A DNA stretch of 64,000 nt from CAUZIZ01 sp965219005 (GCA_965219005.1 CBDCMS010000003.1:496001-560000), one strand, 5' to 3'; shown: positions 45,263 to 54,326, counted from the first letter of the stretch. Notes: a model not told the origin generated them from the sequence alone. Made by a program: numbers and translations.

Positions 45263-45695
45263 GAAGAATCACGAGCAATGTGGAAACAATATGGAGAGTC
45301 AGCGGGTGCGGTCTGCGTACAAACGACTGTTGGAAAACTGAGGGATTGCCTGAAATCATCCGTTGAGATCACCCGAGTCGAGTATTTCGATAGGGGGCTG
45401 GGCAAGACCCCGTTCACCAATGTACTGCAACCCTTTTGCTATAAGGAAAAGTCCTTTGAATACGAGCGAGAAATTCTGGCCTTGATCTTCAATGACCCCC
45501 GAGAGGAAAGGAGTGGCGTTCCCGAAACAGTTTTGTTGGAGGAGCTCATCGAAACCGTCTACGTTGCGCCCTCCTCAGACTCTTGGGTCGTTGAACTCGT
45601 GAAGGGCGATCCTTCAAAGGTACAGCCTAGACGACATCAGAGTCGTCCGCTCACCACTAGACGAGCCACCTAGCTATCTCGCTGAATCGAAGTGA
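45263..45695 (+). pseudogene. DUF2971 protein, C-terminal fragment with frameshift
   Basis: ESRAMWKQYGESAGAVCVQTT and PFCYKEKSFEYEREILALIF match the middle and C-terminal part of DUF2971 proteins (function unknown, common in defence islands). The N-terminal 100 or so residues are missing: the frame is closed by TAG at 45260. At 45605 an extra G (ggg for gg) shifts the frame; removing it restores ELVKAILQRYSLDDIRVVR and SPLDEPPSYLAESK to a TGA at 45693-45695. Both defects mark it as decayed. Confidence 0.65.
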
Positions 45696-46185
45696 GTTTC
45701 AACACCCTCAAACGCCTCACTTTTCGGTCCGACATTCTGCTGACATCCCCGTAGCTGTTCACGTCAAAGGGAACCTTCCCGAGAAGCCAGAGAATCACAG
45801 AACAAACTGCGCACACGGGCAGCTATCAGGAGCTACTCTGAAGGGCGGACCGCCAATGGGGAAGCTCATCGCCACTGCGCCAAGCTCGGAAATGGCGGAG
45901 CAACACTCAGCCCGTTTACGCACATTCTTCGCGGCAATTCTGGACAGTCGACGATGCTATACTCTTCACCGAATATTCACCTGTTCAGGATTAGGTTCGT
46001 GGCTGGTCAAAGTGTCAGATTTCATCCGCTGGCGGTGGCGTGGCGACTGCGGCCACTCGGCCGCAATGGGTTCAGTTCCAGGGGGAGGGGTGCGAAAATC
46101 GCTAGCAGTTGGCGCCATCGGACCGCGGGGCAGCTTCACGCGGGTGGGCGGCAATTGAAGTCTCTTAAGGAGTTTTAATTAAAAA
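45696..46185. other. Gap without recognisable gene
   Basis: About 490 bases between the DUF2971 fragment and the terminase-like gene. Open frames of 60-100 codons exist in several registers (for example 45856-46158) but none resembles a protein family and they overlap one another. Nothing else is seen. Confidence 0.5.
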
Positions 46186-46575
46186 GTGGGGCACAGACTG
46201 GAGAATCGAGAAAACTTCGCGCCACCGGATCATCTATCGAGGCGGTCGCAGAAGCTGTGGTCTGAAATCGTTCCAAGGCGGGCGAGATCGCCCGAGCGAT
46301 TGGCTCTGCTCCTGGTGGGTTTGGAAGCTCTGGATCGATCGAACGCCGTGAAGGAGATTCTGGAAGCAGAAGGGCTGACGACCAAGACGAAAACCACAGG
46401 CACAGTTCACGCCCACCCATTGCTCAAGATCGAGCGGGAAGGAGTTCAGGTCTTCATCAAGTGCTGGTCCCAGCTCGGACTCGGATGGGACCACTCGCTC
46501 GATGGGAGAATCGAGAAATGGGGTATCGAGCGAGGGGAATTGGGGGGGCTAACATCGGGACCGAACCTATACTAG
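46186..46575 (+). CDS. P27-type phage terminase small subunit-like protein
   Basis: A 129-residue frame starting at GTG. APPDHLSRRSQKLWSEIVPR, then LLVGLEALDRSNAVKEILEAEGL and HAHPLLKIEREGVQVFIKCWSQLGL follow the P27 small terminase pattern (LSxxxxxxWxxI, L-x-x-x-C/x-x-A-x-x-x-x, HPxxxxxRxxxxxFxRxLxxLGL). Small terminases bind phage DNA ends and start packaging. No large terminase, portal or head genes are near, so this is an orphan remnant or a gene carried with the island. A second P27-type frame is at 56509-56760. Confidence 0.6.
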   Translation: MGHRLENRENFAPPDHLSRRSQKLWSEIVPRRARSPERLALLLVGLEALDRSNAVKEILEAEGLTTKTKTTGTVHAHPLLKIEREGVQVFIKCWSQLGLGWDHSLDGRIEKWGIERGELGGLTSGPNLY

Positions 46576-46633
46576 CCCAGATCTGACCGTACAAACAGTG
46601 TCAGAGCAGATGACCCTCGACTGGCCGCTTTCG

Positions 46634-47653
46634 GTAGAGTAAGGATGTGGCGCGGTGGTCTAAGGTTCGGCCTATCTGTTACCGCCCCTTTCGTCTGGCG
46701 GTGCCTCAATAGCCGGACCATCACTCCGTTTCCACATCCTCCTCATCGAACCGGACAGGCGGAACTACCGCATCCGGCTCTCGGACAAGACTCACGCCTT
46801 CACCCACGGCTCGCCGCGCCCAAGTTGGGTCAGGCGCACGAGCCCGAAGGGCCCGTAGAGGTGCGAGAGTGGATACGTCCCGCCCTTGCGTCGCCTGACC
46901 TTGTACTTATGGCGCAGCCACCGGCGCAGCCGCGTAGCGGTGAAGCTGTCGAGCGCACGGTAGGCCCGGCTGGTCGTCCCTACCCGAGAGTAGTTCGCCC
47001 AGCCGCGCAGAGCGCGGTTCAACTGCTGCACCAACTCCGTGGTCTTGCGCCAGTTCACCCAGCCACCGCTGAAGCGATAGCTGGGCTCAGCCTTCGCTTT
47101 CGCGTGTAATGCCCTCTGTAGTTTCTGAACCCTTTTCGGAGTTGATAGGTTGCCCAATCTCCTGGTCCCTTCACTACGTCCTGCATTCGTCTTGAACTAA
47201 GGCTCCTTCCCTCCACCGGCATTACCCGGCTTCCTCAGTAATACGGGCCTCTCCGCCACCCCAAGGCGCCCGGCCTGTCCCTCACGGGCTTCCGGTTGGC
47301 CATCCCTGGCCACGCCTAGGGGCTTCCCGTGTTGCGTGCGCTTCCCTGGTGTACATGCTGTCGCCACTACCCCGGCGCAGCGACTGGGTGCCCACTTCGC
47401 TCACTTCCCCAGCCGTATCAGCCTTCCCCGGTCTAGGAGCCGGGTCGGCCTGCGCATCGTCCTTTTCGAGGCTTGCTCAGCGTTCACTCACGTTACGGCC
47501 TGCACACTCGCGCGGTCACCAATTCGTGACTCGCTTCACCAGAGGCTTCAACCATTTCGTTACCTCCATAGTTGCTCCGGTTGCTTCCGGCTGGAGCGGT
47601 TGCCGGGTGGGGCTTTCACCCACTGGGAAAAGCGCCGCCTTACCACGGCGCAC
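46634..47653 (-). mobile_element. Group II intron, ORF-deleted copy
   Basis: On the minus strand the element starts GTGCGCC (the GUGYG 5-prime consensus) at 47653 and ends CTCTAC at 46634. Domain V is seen at 46748-46780 as a hairpin starting GAGCCGGATGCGG with a complementary second half. It is nearly identical over its ends to the full copy at 50625-52612 but lacks 839 bases and 127 bases of the RT ORF (corresponding to 51038-51876 and 51902-52028), with a 25-base piece of the ORF (47046-47070) kept between the two deletions. The ribozyme parts remain, so it might be spliced or mobilised in trans by the full copy. Confidence 0.85.
46792..47157 (-). pseudogene. Deleted group II intron reverse transcriptase/maturase ORF
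   Basis: A 121-codon frame with the first 29 residues of the full RT (GNLSTPKRVQKLQRALHAK) joined, through a nine-residue bridge SGGWVNWRK, to the last 80 residues (TTELVQQLNRALRGWANYS and on). The whole polymerase core with YADD is gone. The bridge comes from a kept 25-base piece that is read in a different frame from the full copy; the two deletions add to 966 bases, a multiple of three, so the tail is back in frame. The protein cannot be a reverse transcriptase; whether the maturase-like tail binds intron RNA is unknown. Confidence 0.8.
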
Positions 47654-47712
47654 CCTAGAAGGGGTCAGTCAAATTCTCCCCTGAATGTCCAAACGAACGA
47701 CCGCTACCGGCC
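47654..47712 (-). repeat. Hairpin repeat, arm beside intron copy 1
   Basis: Read on the minus strand, this has TAGCGGTCGTTCG, a run with GGACATTC and TTTGACTGACCCC, ending CTAGG exactly at the intron 5-prime end. The other half of the unit, CGAAAGCGGCCAGTC, lies on the other side of the intron (46619-46633). Joined, they give the loop CTAGG-CGAAAGCGGCC seen uninterrupted in the copy at 50519-50624 (TAGG-CGGAAG). IS30 enters at its far end. Confidence 0.7.
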
Positions 47713-48941
47713 TGCGATTTCAATCGGTCGATGCAACACCTAATCTCTAACTAGAGAGAGGAGGATGTTGCCAATGAAGTATCGGACGAGGATCTATTAC
47801 ACGGAAGAACAGAAGACCTTGATGTGGGACCGCTGGCAAGAAGGCGAGTCCCTGACGTCGATCGCGCGGCTCTTTGACCGTCACCATTCCTCCGTGGGGG
47901 GTATTCTGAAACAAACCGGTGGCATCCGGCCGCGGCCGCGCCGACGATCGCGACTGGCGCTGACGTTATCGGAACGCGAGGAGATCTCGCGCGGTGTGGT
48001 TGCCGGCTGCTCGATCCGTGCGATTGCCGTCACGCTGGGTCGGGCACCGTCGACGGTGAGTCGCGAGATAGGGCATAACGGCGGCCGGCTACGCTACCGT
48101 GCCAACCGGGCCGATGAAGCGGCCTGGGAGCGGGCGCGCCGCCCGAAAATCTGTAAACTGGTCCAGAACCGGGAACTCGCGCACAGGGTGGCCTTGAAGC
48201 TGAAGGAGCTCTGGTCGCCCCAGCAGATTGCCGGGTGGCTCAAGTGCACGTATCCCGATGAGGAGAACTTTCAGGTGTCACACGAGACCATCTATAGAAG
48301 CCTCTTCATCCAGGCCCGCGGGGCCTTGAAGAAGGAGCTGTTGCAGCATCTGCGGCGGACCCGGGGGATGCGCCGCTCACGCCACCATACGCAGAAGACG
48401 GCTGATCACGGACGGATCAAGGACACGATATCGATCCGTGAGCGACCCGCCTTGGTGGAAGAGCGCGCCGTGCCCGGTCATTGGGAAGGGGACCTACTGC
48501 TCGGATCAAAGCACAGTCAAATCGCCACCCTGGTCGAACGTCAGACGCGCGTCGTGATGTTGGCAAGAGTCAACAGCAGAGACACCGAAACGGTGATCGA
48601 CGCCTTGACCCAACAAGCGCGCAAGTTACCGCGGGAACTGTACCAGTCCCTGACCTGGGACCGCGGAAAGGAAATGGCCGATCACAAACGCTTCAGTCTC
48701 GATACCCACATTAAGGTTTATTTCTGCGATCCACGAAGCCCCTGGCAGCGCGGCTCAAACGAAAACACCAACGGACTACTCAGACAGTACTTCCCAAAAG
48801 GAATGGATCTGTCAAACGTCGACCAAAACAGACTGAATGCCGTGGCAAGACAGTTAAACGAACGCCCGAGAAAAACGCTAGACTACGAAACACCAGCCGA
48901 ACGATTTAGCCAATGTGTTGCATCGATCGGTTGAAACCGCA
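47713..48941 (+). mobile_element. IS30-family insertion sequence
   Basis: Inverted repeats of about 27 bases begin TGCGATTTCAATCGGTCGAT at the left (47713) and TGCGGTTTCAACCGATCGAT on the minus strand at the right (48941), with three mismatches. A 3-base target duplication GCC (47710-47712 and 48942-48944) flanks it, the size usual for IS30. It contains one intact transposase. It interrupts a hairpin-repeat unit next to intron copy 1. Confidence 0.9.
47765..48934 (+). CDS. IS30-family transposase
   Basis: A complete 389-residue transposase. The N-terminal helix-turn-helix LTLSEREEISRGVVAGCSIRAIAVTLGRAPSTVSREI is the IS30 signature. The DDE core shows GHWEGDLLLGSKHSQIATLVER (first D), SLTWDRGKEMADH (second D) and PWQRGSNENTNGLLRQYFPKG (E). 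Preceded by AGAGAGAGG. Frame undamaged, so the element may still be active. Confidence 0.93.
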   Translation: MLPMKYRTRIYYTEEQKTLMWDRWQEGESLTSIARLFDRHHSSVGGILKQTGGIRPRPRRRSRLALTLSEREEISRGVVAGCSIRAIAVTLGRAPSTVSREIGHNGGRLRYRANRADEAAWERARRPKICKLVQNRELAHRVALKLKELWSPQQIAGWLKCTYPDEENFQVSHETIYRSLFIQARGALKKELLQHLRRTRGMRRSRHHTQKTADHGRIKDTISIRERPALVEERAVPGHWEGDLLLGSKHSQIATLVERQTRVVMLARVNSRDTETVIDALTQQARKLPRELYQSLTWDRGKEMADHKRFSLDTHIKVYFCDPRSPWQRGSNENTNGLLRQYFPKGMDLSNVDQNRLNAVARQLNERPRKTLDYETPAERFSQCVASIG

Positions 48942-48944
48942 GCC

Positions 48945-49506
48945 CAAGAGCCGACGTTCAATTCTGGGCGCTTCGAAAGGAACTGTCAGTTACAAGGCAG
49001 GCCGTCGTAGGTCCAAGTAGCCGTCATTGAAGCTCAACTCCTTGTTTGTCCCGGTTCCCCATGGCCCTCGGGAGACGCCGGTTCCATAAGGCCTGGAGCC
49101 GAACCCAGGCTCTGGCCTTACCGGAACATAGCGGAACGGATTCGATGTTTCGCTGGTGGGCCTGACACCCCCGCCACCCCCTCGAAGTGGGCTGGTCTGA
49201 TTTCGCAGGTCGAATCCACCGCCTTCAGGCGGTGGAGGGGGGACTCAAGATAGGTTTGGAGGAATAGCAAGTTGAAATGTAGATACGCCTTGAGCCGTGG
49301 ATCTTCAAGCACTTGCTCTTCTTCGTACCTGAGCGTATTATCCGCTTTGATTTGAAGTCTCTATTGCTGCGCGACAGCAAGAATTACGAGTATGGGTGTC
49401 GATTGCCAACGCAAACGATCGGCAGATCTTGTGTGCTGGGGGAATCAAAACTGAAACGGGAAGGATATCGGCGGTGACCAAGCGCCGAAGAAAGCAAGGT
49501 GGAGAC
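48945..49506. other. Gap with a perfect GC-rich hairpin
   Basis: No gene is recognised between IS30 and the LamG gene. At 49215-49236 TCCACCGCC and GGCGGTGGA form a perfect 9-base stem around TTCA, of the type found at ends of IS200/IS605 elements or as terminators; no transposase is beside it. The first 100 bases contain weak relatives of the hairpin-repeat motif (for example TAGCCGTCATTG near 49019). Confidence 0.45.
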
Positions 49507-50304
49507 GTGGATGAAATAAGCGGTCATTGTCAGGATTATCGCTTCGCTGGATTGAGACTGCTGGTCGTGAGTTTGATTGTCTGTCTTTGCGGCGTTTCAA
49601 GCCCGTCGGCGCAGACCATCGGCTATTGGCGATTCGAAGAAGGCATCGTAGATACGCAGGCCAGCTCTTCAGCAGGCGCCATTCTCGACTCATCCGGGAA
49701 TAATCTACACGGCACGGCCTTAGGTAATCCGTTTTACCGAACATCGACTGCGCCCGCTAACACGCTTGCCTTGGAGCTGGACGGTTCGGGTGATTATGTC
49801 CGGATCGTCGACAACGCCCTCTTTGAGATTACCCAAGACCTAACTCTCGAAGCATATATCACCGTCAACACTCACCCGTCGTCAGGATTAGAGCAGATTA
49901 TATTCCGCGGGGACAACACTGCTGGCTTTGATCCGTATTTCTTGGCGCTCTTAGCACCTGGGCTTCTTTATTTCCAGGTACAGAATGCATTGAACCAGGG
50001 CTTTGGCATCAGTTCGCCGACTTCGCTGACGCTTGGCCAGCTGACCCACGTCGCCGCCACATTGGAGGATTCGACAGGCGACGTTACCCTTTATGTCAAT
50101 AAGCTTCCTGTCGCGACGGGTAATACCTCATTTCGACCCTTCGGCCCGCTTGCCGGGGGCAATCCCCGAGTGGTGCTCGGAGCTTTGGATCAGTTCAGCG
50201 CACAGTTTTTTGACGGCCTAATCCACGAGGCGAGGATTTCGAACGCAGTGTTGATGCCGAACGGCTTCGTCGACGTCGAGCTATTTAGCTTCGGTATCGA
50301 ATGA
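49507..50304 (+). CDS. Secreted LamG-domain (lectin-like) protein
   Basis: A 265-residue protein with a signal peptide (RLLVVSLIVCLCGVSSPSAQT, cleavage likely after SAQ or SA) and one concanavalin-A-like LamG domain: IGYWRFEEG, ILDSSGNNLHGTALG, LALELDGSGDYVRIVDN, LTLEAYITVNTHPSSG, LTHVAATLEDSTGDVTLYVN and FFDGLIHEARISNAVL, the standard strand order. Start at GTG 49507 is chosen because AAGGTGGAG precedes it and the signal peptide follows soon; longer in-frame starts add charged sequence. Probably a carbohydrate-binding exported protein. It lies between two introns, so it looks like island cargo. Confidence 0.75.
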   Translation: MDEISGHCQDYRFAGLRLLVVSLIVCLCGVSSPSAQTIGYWRFEEGIVDTQASSSAGAILDSSGNNLHGTALGNPFYRTSTAPANTLALELDGSGDYVRIVDNALFEITQDLTLEAYITVNTHPSSGLEQIIFRGDNTAGFDPYFLALLAPGLLYFQVQNALNQGFGISSPTSLTLGQLTHVAATLEDSTGDVTLYVNKLPVATGNTSFRPFGPLAGGNPRVVLGALDQFSAQFFDGLIHEARISNAVLMPNGFVDVELFSFGIE

Positions 50305-50518
50305 CGAGTCAACGATGGCAGTTGCGAAAGGGCTCTCGCGACTCTTGCTCATAAAGCCGGAGAGCACGTACTGCGAAGTTCTCCAAGGTTGTCCCGGCCA
50401 CAGTCAAGTCAGCTCGGCTGAAGTGATAGCCCAAGAAATCAAAGCCCCTTTCGATGCGACCCCCCTCTCTACGGTACACCCCAGATACGGTCTCTCAAAG
50501 ATTGACCGGCGGCTTCTT

Positions 50519-50624
50519 GCCCGTTAGCGGTCGTTCAATCGACGTTTCCGTAGAGACTTTTGACTGTCAGCTTGTAGGCGGAAGCTGCCCGTCAGATTTG
50601 ATCGCCATCGAGGGACCGGAAACG
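50519..50624 (+). repeat. Hairpin repeat, intact left unit at intron copy 2
   Basis: The best-kept unit: CCCGTTAGCGGTCGTTC, then TCGACGTTTCC, a spacer, TTTTGACTGTCAGCTTG, TAGGCGGAAGCTGCCCGTCA and GATTTGATCG. GCTTGTAGGCGGAAGC can fold as a small hairpin (GCTT/AAGC-like). The right part, together with 52613-52675 beyond the intron, forms an inverted copy, so the whole site is a large imperfect palindrome with the intron in its right arm. Confidence 0.7.
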
Positions 50625-52612
50625 GTAGAGTAAGGATGTGGCGCGGTGGTCTAAGGTTCGGCCTATCTGTTACCGCCCCTTTCGTCTGGCGGTGCCTCAA
50701 TAGCCGGACCATCACTCCGTTTCCACACCCTCCTCATCAAACCGGACATGCGGAGCTACCGCATCCGGCTTTCGGACAAGACCTCACGCCTTCACCCACG
50801 GCTCGCCGCGCCCAAGTTGGGTCAGGCGCACGAGTCCAAAGTGCCCGTACAGGTGCGAGAGGGGATACGTCCCGCCCTTGCGTCGCCTGACCTTGTACTT
50901 GTGGCGCAGCCACCGGCGCAACCGCGGAGCGGTGTAGTTGTCCAGCGCCCGGTAGGCCCGGCTGGTCGTCCCTACCCGAGAGTAGTTCGCCCAGCCGCGC
51001 AGGGCGCGGTTCAACTGCTGCACTAACTCCGTGGTCTCCAGCCACGTCCTCGAAGGCACTGTCATCGCGTGGATCTTGCGAACCATGCGCTTAATGCTCT
51101 TCTTCGACGGACGCATTCCGAGACGGGCCTGGCCCGTCCTCGCCGAGTACATCCGCCCAAACGTGTAACCCAAAAAGTCGAACTCCTCTTCCGGAACCGT
51201 GCAGATCCGTGTCTTTTCCTCGTTGACCGTGAGCTTCAGCTTGCCCATGATCTCGCGCAGCGACCGCAGGGCGTCTTCCGCCTTGCCGCGCCGACACAAG
51301 ATCACCAGGTCATCCGCATAGATCACGAGACAACTGCCCAAGCTTCGATCCAGCCCGAGCTTCTTCCATGCCAACACAAACCGGCGCATATACAGATTCG
51401 CCAGCAGCGGTGAGATGGGGGAGCCCTGCGGGATGCCGCGTCGGCTGTCCTTGGCCTCGGTCGTGCGTCTCTTCCGTCCTCTCTTGTCGGTTTCTTCGAC
51501 GGCACATTCCAGCCATTGCTTAATCAGGCGCAGCACGCGTCGATCAACGATCCGGCGCGCCAGCGACTGCATCAGCTCGGCATGGGGAAGGCTGCCAAAA
51601 TAATCCGACAGGTCGGCGTCTACGACGTCCCGCTGACCGCGGAACAGCCTCTCTTCCACCTCCACCACCGCCTGCTGCGCATTGCGCTGCGGTCGGTAGG
51701 CGTATATTTCTGATGGAAGGTCGGCCTCGAAGATCGGTTCCAGCACCAGCATCGCTGCCGTCATGCAGACCCGATCCCGCAGGGTCGAGATGCCCAAGGG
51801 CCGGAGCTGGCCATTGGCTTTCGGAATCAACACTCGTCTAATGGGGTCCGGTCGATACCTCTCCTCTCTGAGCGCTTGCGCCAGTTCACCCAGCCACCGC
51901 TTTACCCCATACGCCTCAACATCCGCGAACTCCTGCCCATCTACGCCCGGCGCGCCCCGATTGGAGCGGCACTGGGCATAGGCAGCGTCAAGAATATCCT
52001 CGCGGTACAGCTTGTCGTACAGGGCATAGAAGCGATAGCTGGGCTCAGCCTTCGCTTTCGCGTGTAATGCCCTCTGTAGTTTCTGAACCCTTTTCGGAGT
52101 TGATAGGTTGCCCAATCTCCTGGTCCCTTCACTACGTCCTGCATTCGTCTTGAACTAAGGCTCCTTCCCTCCACCGGCATTACCCGGCTTCCTCAGTAAT
52201 ACGGGCCTCTCCGCCACCCCAAGGCGCCCGGCCTGTCCCTCACGGGCTTCCGGTTGGCCATCCCTGGCCACGCCTAGGGGCTTCCCGTGTTGCGTGCGCT
52301 TCCCTGGTGTACATGCTGTCGCCACTACCCCGGCGCAGCGACTGGGTGCCTGATTCGCTCACTTCCCCAGCCGTATCAGCCTTCCCCGGTCTAGGAGCCG
52401 GGTCGGCCTGCGCATCGTCCTTTTCGAGGCTTGCTCAGCGTTCACTCGCGTTACGGCCTGCACACTCGCGCGGTCACCAATTCGTGACTCGCTTCACCAG
52501 AGGCTTCAACCATTTCGTTACCTCCACAGTTGCTCCGGTTGCTTCCGGCTGGAGCGGTTGCCGGGGGTGGGGCTTTCACCCACTGGGAAGGCGCCGCCTT
52601 ACCACGGCGCAC
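50625..52612 (-). mobile_element. Group II intron, full-length
   Basis: Minus strand: begins GTGCGCC at 52612 and ends CTCTAC at 50625 (1988 bases). Domain V is at 50739-50772, with GCCGGATGCGG and its complementary half, then domain VI to the 3-prime end. It encodes one RT/maturase without an endonuclease domain, as in bacterial class C-like introns, which insert next to hairpins rather than at long base-paired homing sites. The exons here are hairpin-repeat halves: exon 1 ends CTGTTAGG, exon 2 begins CGTTTCCGGTC. Confidence 0.88.
50784..52115 (-). CDS. ltrA: Group II intron reverse transcriptase/maturase
   Basis: A 443-residue intron-encoded protein. RT domains: IPKANGQLRPLGISTLRDRV, LDADLSDYF-type block (VVDADLSDYFGSLPHAELM), GIPQGSPISPLLANLYM and the catalytic CLVIYADDLVILCRRG (YADD). 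A maturase X domain follows (TTELVQQLNRALRGWANYS, with RLRRWLRHKYKVR). There is no HNH endonuclease tail. The start is a TTG behind GGAGA. Needed for intron splicing and retromobility; likely serves copy 1 as well. Confidence 0.93.
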   Translation of the reverse strand: MGNLSTPKRVQKLQRALHAKAKAEPSYRFYALYDKLYREDILDAAYAQCRSNRGAPGVDGQEFADVEAYGVKRWLGELAQALREERYRPDPIRRVLIPKANGQLRPLGISTLRDRVCMTAAMLVLEPIFEADLPSEIYAYRPQRNAQQAVVEVEERLFRGQRDVVDADLSDYFGSLPHAELMQSLARRIVDRRVLRLIKQWLECAVEETDKRGRKRRTTEAKDSRRGIPQGSPISPLLANLYMRRFVLAWKKLGLDRSLGSCLVIYADDLVILCRRGKAEDALRSLREIMGKLKLTVNEEKTRICTVPEEEFDFLGYTFGRMYSARTGQARLGMRPSKKSIKRMVRKIHAMTVPSRTWLETTELVQQLNRALRGWANYSRVGTTSRAYRALDNYTAPRLRRWLRHKYKVRRRKGGTYPLSHLYGHFGLVRLTQLGRGEPWVKA

Positions 52613-52675
52613 CCTAACAGCGGACAGTCAGACATTCCAGTGGAAACGTCGAATGAACGACCGCTAAGGGCGGCA
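52613..52675 (-). repeat. Hairpin repeat, right arm at intron copy 2
   Basis: Read on the minus strand: CCTTAGCGGTCGTTCATTCG, ACGTTTCC, then TCTGACTGTCCGCTGTTAGG ending exactly at the intron 5-prime end. It is an inverted copy of the unit at 50519-50582, so the site was a palindromic pair of units before the intron entered. Confidence 0.7.
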
Positions 52676-52725
52676 AGAGGAGTCATTCCGCGCAGACCAG
52701 GCGGTCATGCGACCACGAAGAGCTT

Positions 52726-52944
52726 GTGGCTATAGCCAGAGGTCCTCTGCCTGTTGAGTGGCATCGCGGCGAACTCTTTCCGAGAGTCGGTTTCATCGTG
52801 ACCAATAGCGCACGAGCCCAAGGGGTGGTTCACTTTTACAACGGTCGCGGCAGGGCCGATGTCGTGGTAGTCGGCCAGCAGATCGTCTCCTCGTGCCCAC
52901 TCGCAGCGTTGCATGTTCGTCGCTTCCCTGATTCAATAATATAG
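52726..52944 (+). pseudogene. IS1380-type transposase fragment
   Basis: The frame reads PVEWHRGELFPRVGFIVTN, then VVHFYNGRGRAD, which matches the conserved VEWHxGELFPRVGFIVTN...VVxFYNxRGxAEQ region in the C-terminal half of IS1380-family transposases. After RAD the resemblance stops. No ends or remaining parts of the element are seen, so it is a decayed fragment of about 130 bases. The rest of the 300-base gap before the Gfo/Idh gene shows nothing. Confidence 0.6.
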
Positions 52945-52972
52945 AAGACTACAATCGACCTGGAGGTGTCTC

Positions 52973-54280
52973 GTGAATAGAAGAAGCTTTCTCAAGAGAG
53001 GACTGACGACAGGCGCGACCTTGGGATCGGCCGCCGCCGTCGTTACTGGACCGTCTGGCCGGGGATCGGCCAACAACAAGGTGACGGTTGCGATGATGGG
53101 TGTTCGTGGCCGTGGCCGGAAGTTGACTCAGTATTTTGCCGAGATGCCCGATGTGAACATGCCCTACATCTGCGACGTGGATCAGAACGTCGTGGAGCCG
53201 GCGATGAAGATTGCCGAGGAGCTCCAGGGCAGGAGGCCGAAGCTGATCGAGGACATCCGGACGGTCTTGGACGATCCGTCGGTAGATGCCATCATCAACG
53301 CGACTCCCCTTCATTGGCATGCGCCGGGGACGATCTGGGCCTGCCAGGCTGGCAAAGATGTCTACGTGGAGAAGCCCATCTCTCACAACGTCCGTGAGGG
53401 GCGTCTCATGGTGGAGGCCGCCCGAAAATATGACCGGGTGGTCCAGGTGGGGACTCAGGCCCGGAGCCGGCCCAACACCCACGAGTTCGTGGAAATGGCC
53501 CAATCCGGGATCATTGGCGACATCCTCATGGTGAAGGTCTGGAATACCCAAATGAGGCGGAACATAGGGCACAAGGAGGATGAGCCCGTTCCTGCCGGCA
53601 TCAACTACGATCTCTGGACGGGACCGATTCCCATGCTTCCCTTCAACCGGAATCACTATAACGGTACAGGCTACTGGCACTGGCACTATGGTGCCGGGGA
53701 CCTGGGCAACGATGGCGTGCACTGGATGGATCAGGCCCGCTGGGTACTGAACGAAGGTCTGCCCAACGAGGTCAGCGGAATGGGACGCAAACTCTACTTC
53801 GACGACGATCAGCAGACACCCGATACCCAGAACATCACGTACAACTACAAGGACAAGGTCCTTCAGTACGAGATGCGATTGTGGAACACCTACAAGATGA
53901 ATGACGGGCAGAACGGCATGGAGGTCTACGGGACCGAGGGCAAGCTAGTGGCCAATTACTTCGATCGTCTGAGCCGCTACGGCTTCCGGATGTACGACTC
54001 GAAAAACAGGTTGGTGCACAAGGAGCTGACGCCAGACAGTTCGGGCCGGCATCACTATGTCAACTTTATCGACTGTGTCCGAACCCGCAATACGCCCAAC
54101 TGTGACGTCGAGGTGGGTCACCTTTCCACGTCTCTCTGCCACCTGGGGAACCTGGTGTCGCGCACCGGAAGGAGCATCCGCTTCGATCCCAAGACAGAGA
54201 CGATTCTGGACGATCCGGAGAGCAGCCGCTACCTGACCCGGGAGTACCGGGATCACTGGTCGGCAAAACCGTTCGTTTAG
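52973..54280 (+). CDS. Tat-exported Gfo/Idh/MocA-family oxidoreductase
   Basis: A 435-residue NAD(P)-dependent sugar oxidoreductase-like protein. NRRSFLKRGLTTGATLGSAAA is a twin-arginine signal. The Rossmann start VAMMGVRGRGRKLTQYFAEM and VYVEKPISHNVREGRLMVEAA (the EKP motif with the catalytic lysine) are typical. The C-terminal half has NDGVHWMDQARWVLNEGLP and a family-typical GTEGKLVANYF. Start is GTG behind GGAGGT. Such exported members are frequent in Acidobacteriota and Planctomycetes and act on sugars at the cell surface; substrate unknown. Convergent with the next gene. Confidence 0.85.
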   Translation: MNRRSFLKRGLTTGATLGSAAAVVTGPSGRGSANNKVTVAMMGVRGRGRKLTQYFAEMPDVNMPYICDVDQNVVEPAMKIAEELQGRRPKLIEDIRTVLDDPSVDAIINATPLHWHAPGTIWACQAGKDVYVEKPISHNVREGRLMVEAARKYDRVVQVGTQARSRPNTHEFVEMAQSGIIGDILMVKVWNTQMRRNIGHKEDEPVPAGINYDLWTGPIPMLPFNRNHYNGTGYWHWHYGAGDLGNDGVHWMDQARWVLNEGLPNEVSGMGRKLYFDDDQQTPDTQNITYNYKDKVLQYEMRLWNTYKMNDGQNGMEVYGTEGKLVANYFDRLSRYGFRMYDSKNRLVHKELTPDSSGRHHYVNFIDCVRTRNTPNCDVEVGHLSTSLCHLGNLVSRTGRSIRFDPKTETILDDPESSRYLTREYRDHWSAKPFV

Positions 54281-54326
54281 AAGGGACTCGAACAGTGGGT
54301 AGGTCCAGGCAAGGTTCGCGGAAAGC

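Noticed and set aside
45856..46178. Small genes of 75-100 codons before the terminase-like gene
   Set aside because: Overlapping frames, no family resemblance and no ribosome-binding site.
46626..52620. Retron or diversity-generating retroelement
   Set aside because: The reverse transcriptase has a maturase domain and sits in an RNA with group II domain V and GTGCG start; no template repeat or msr/msd is seen.
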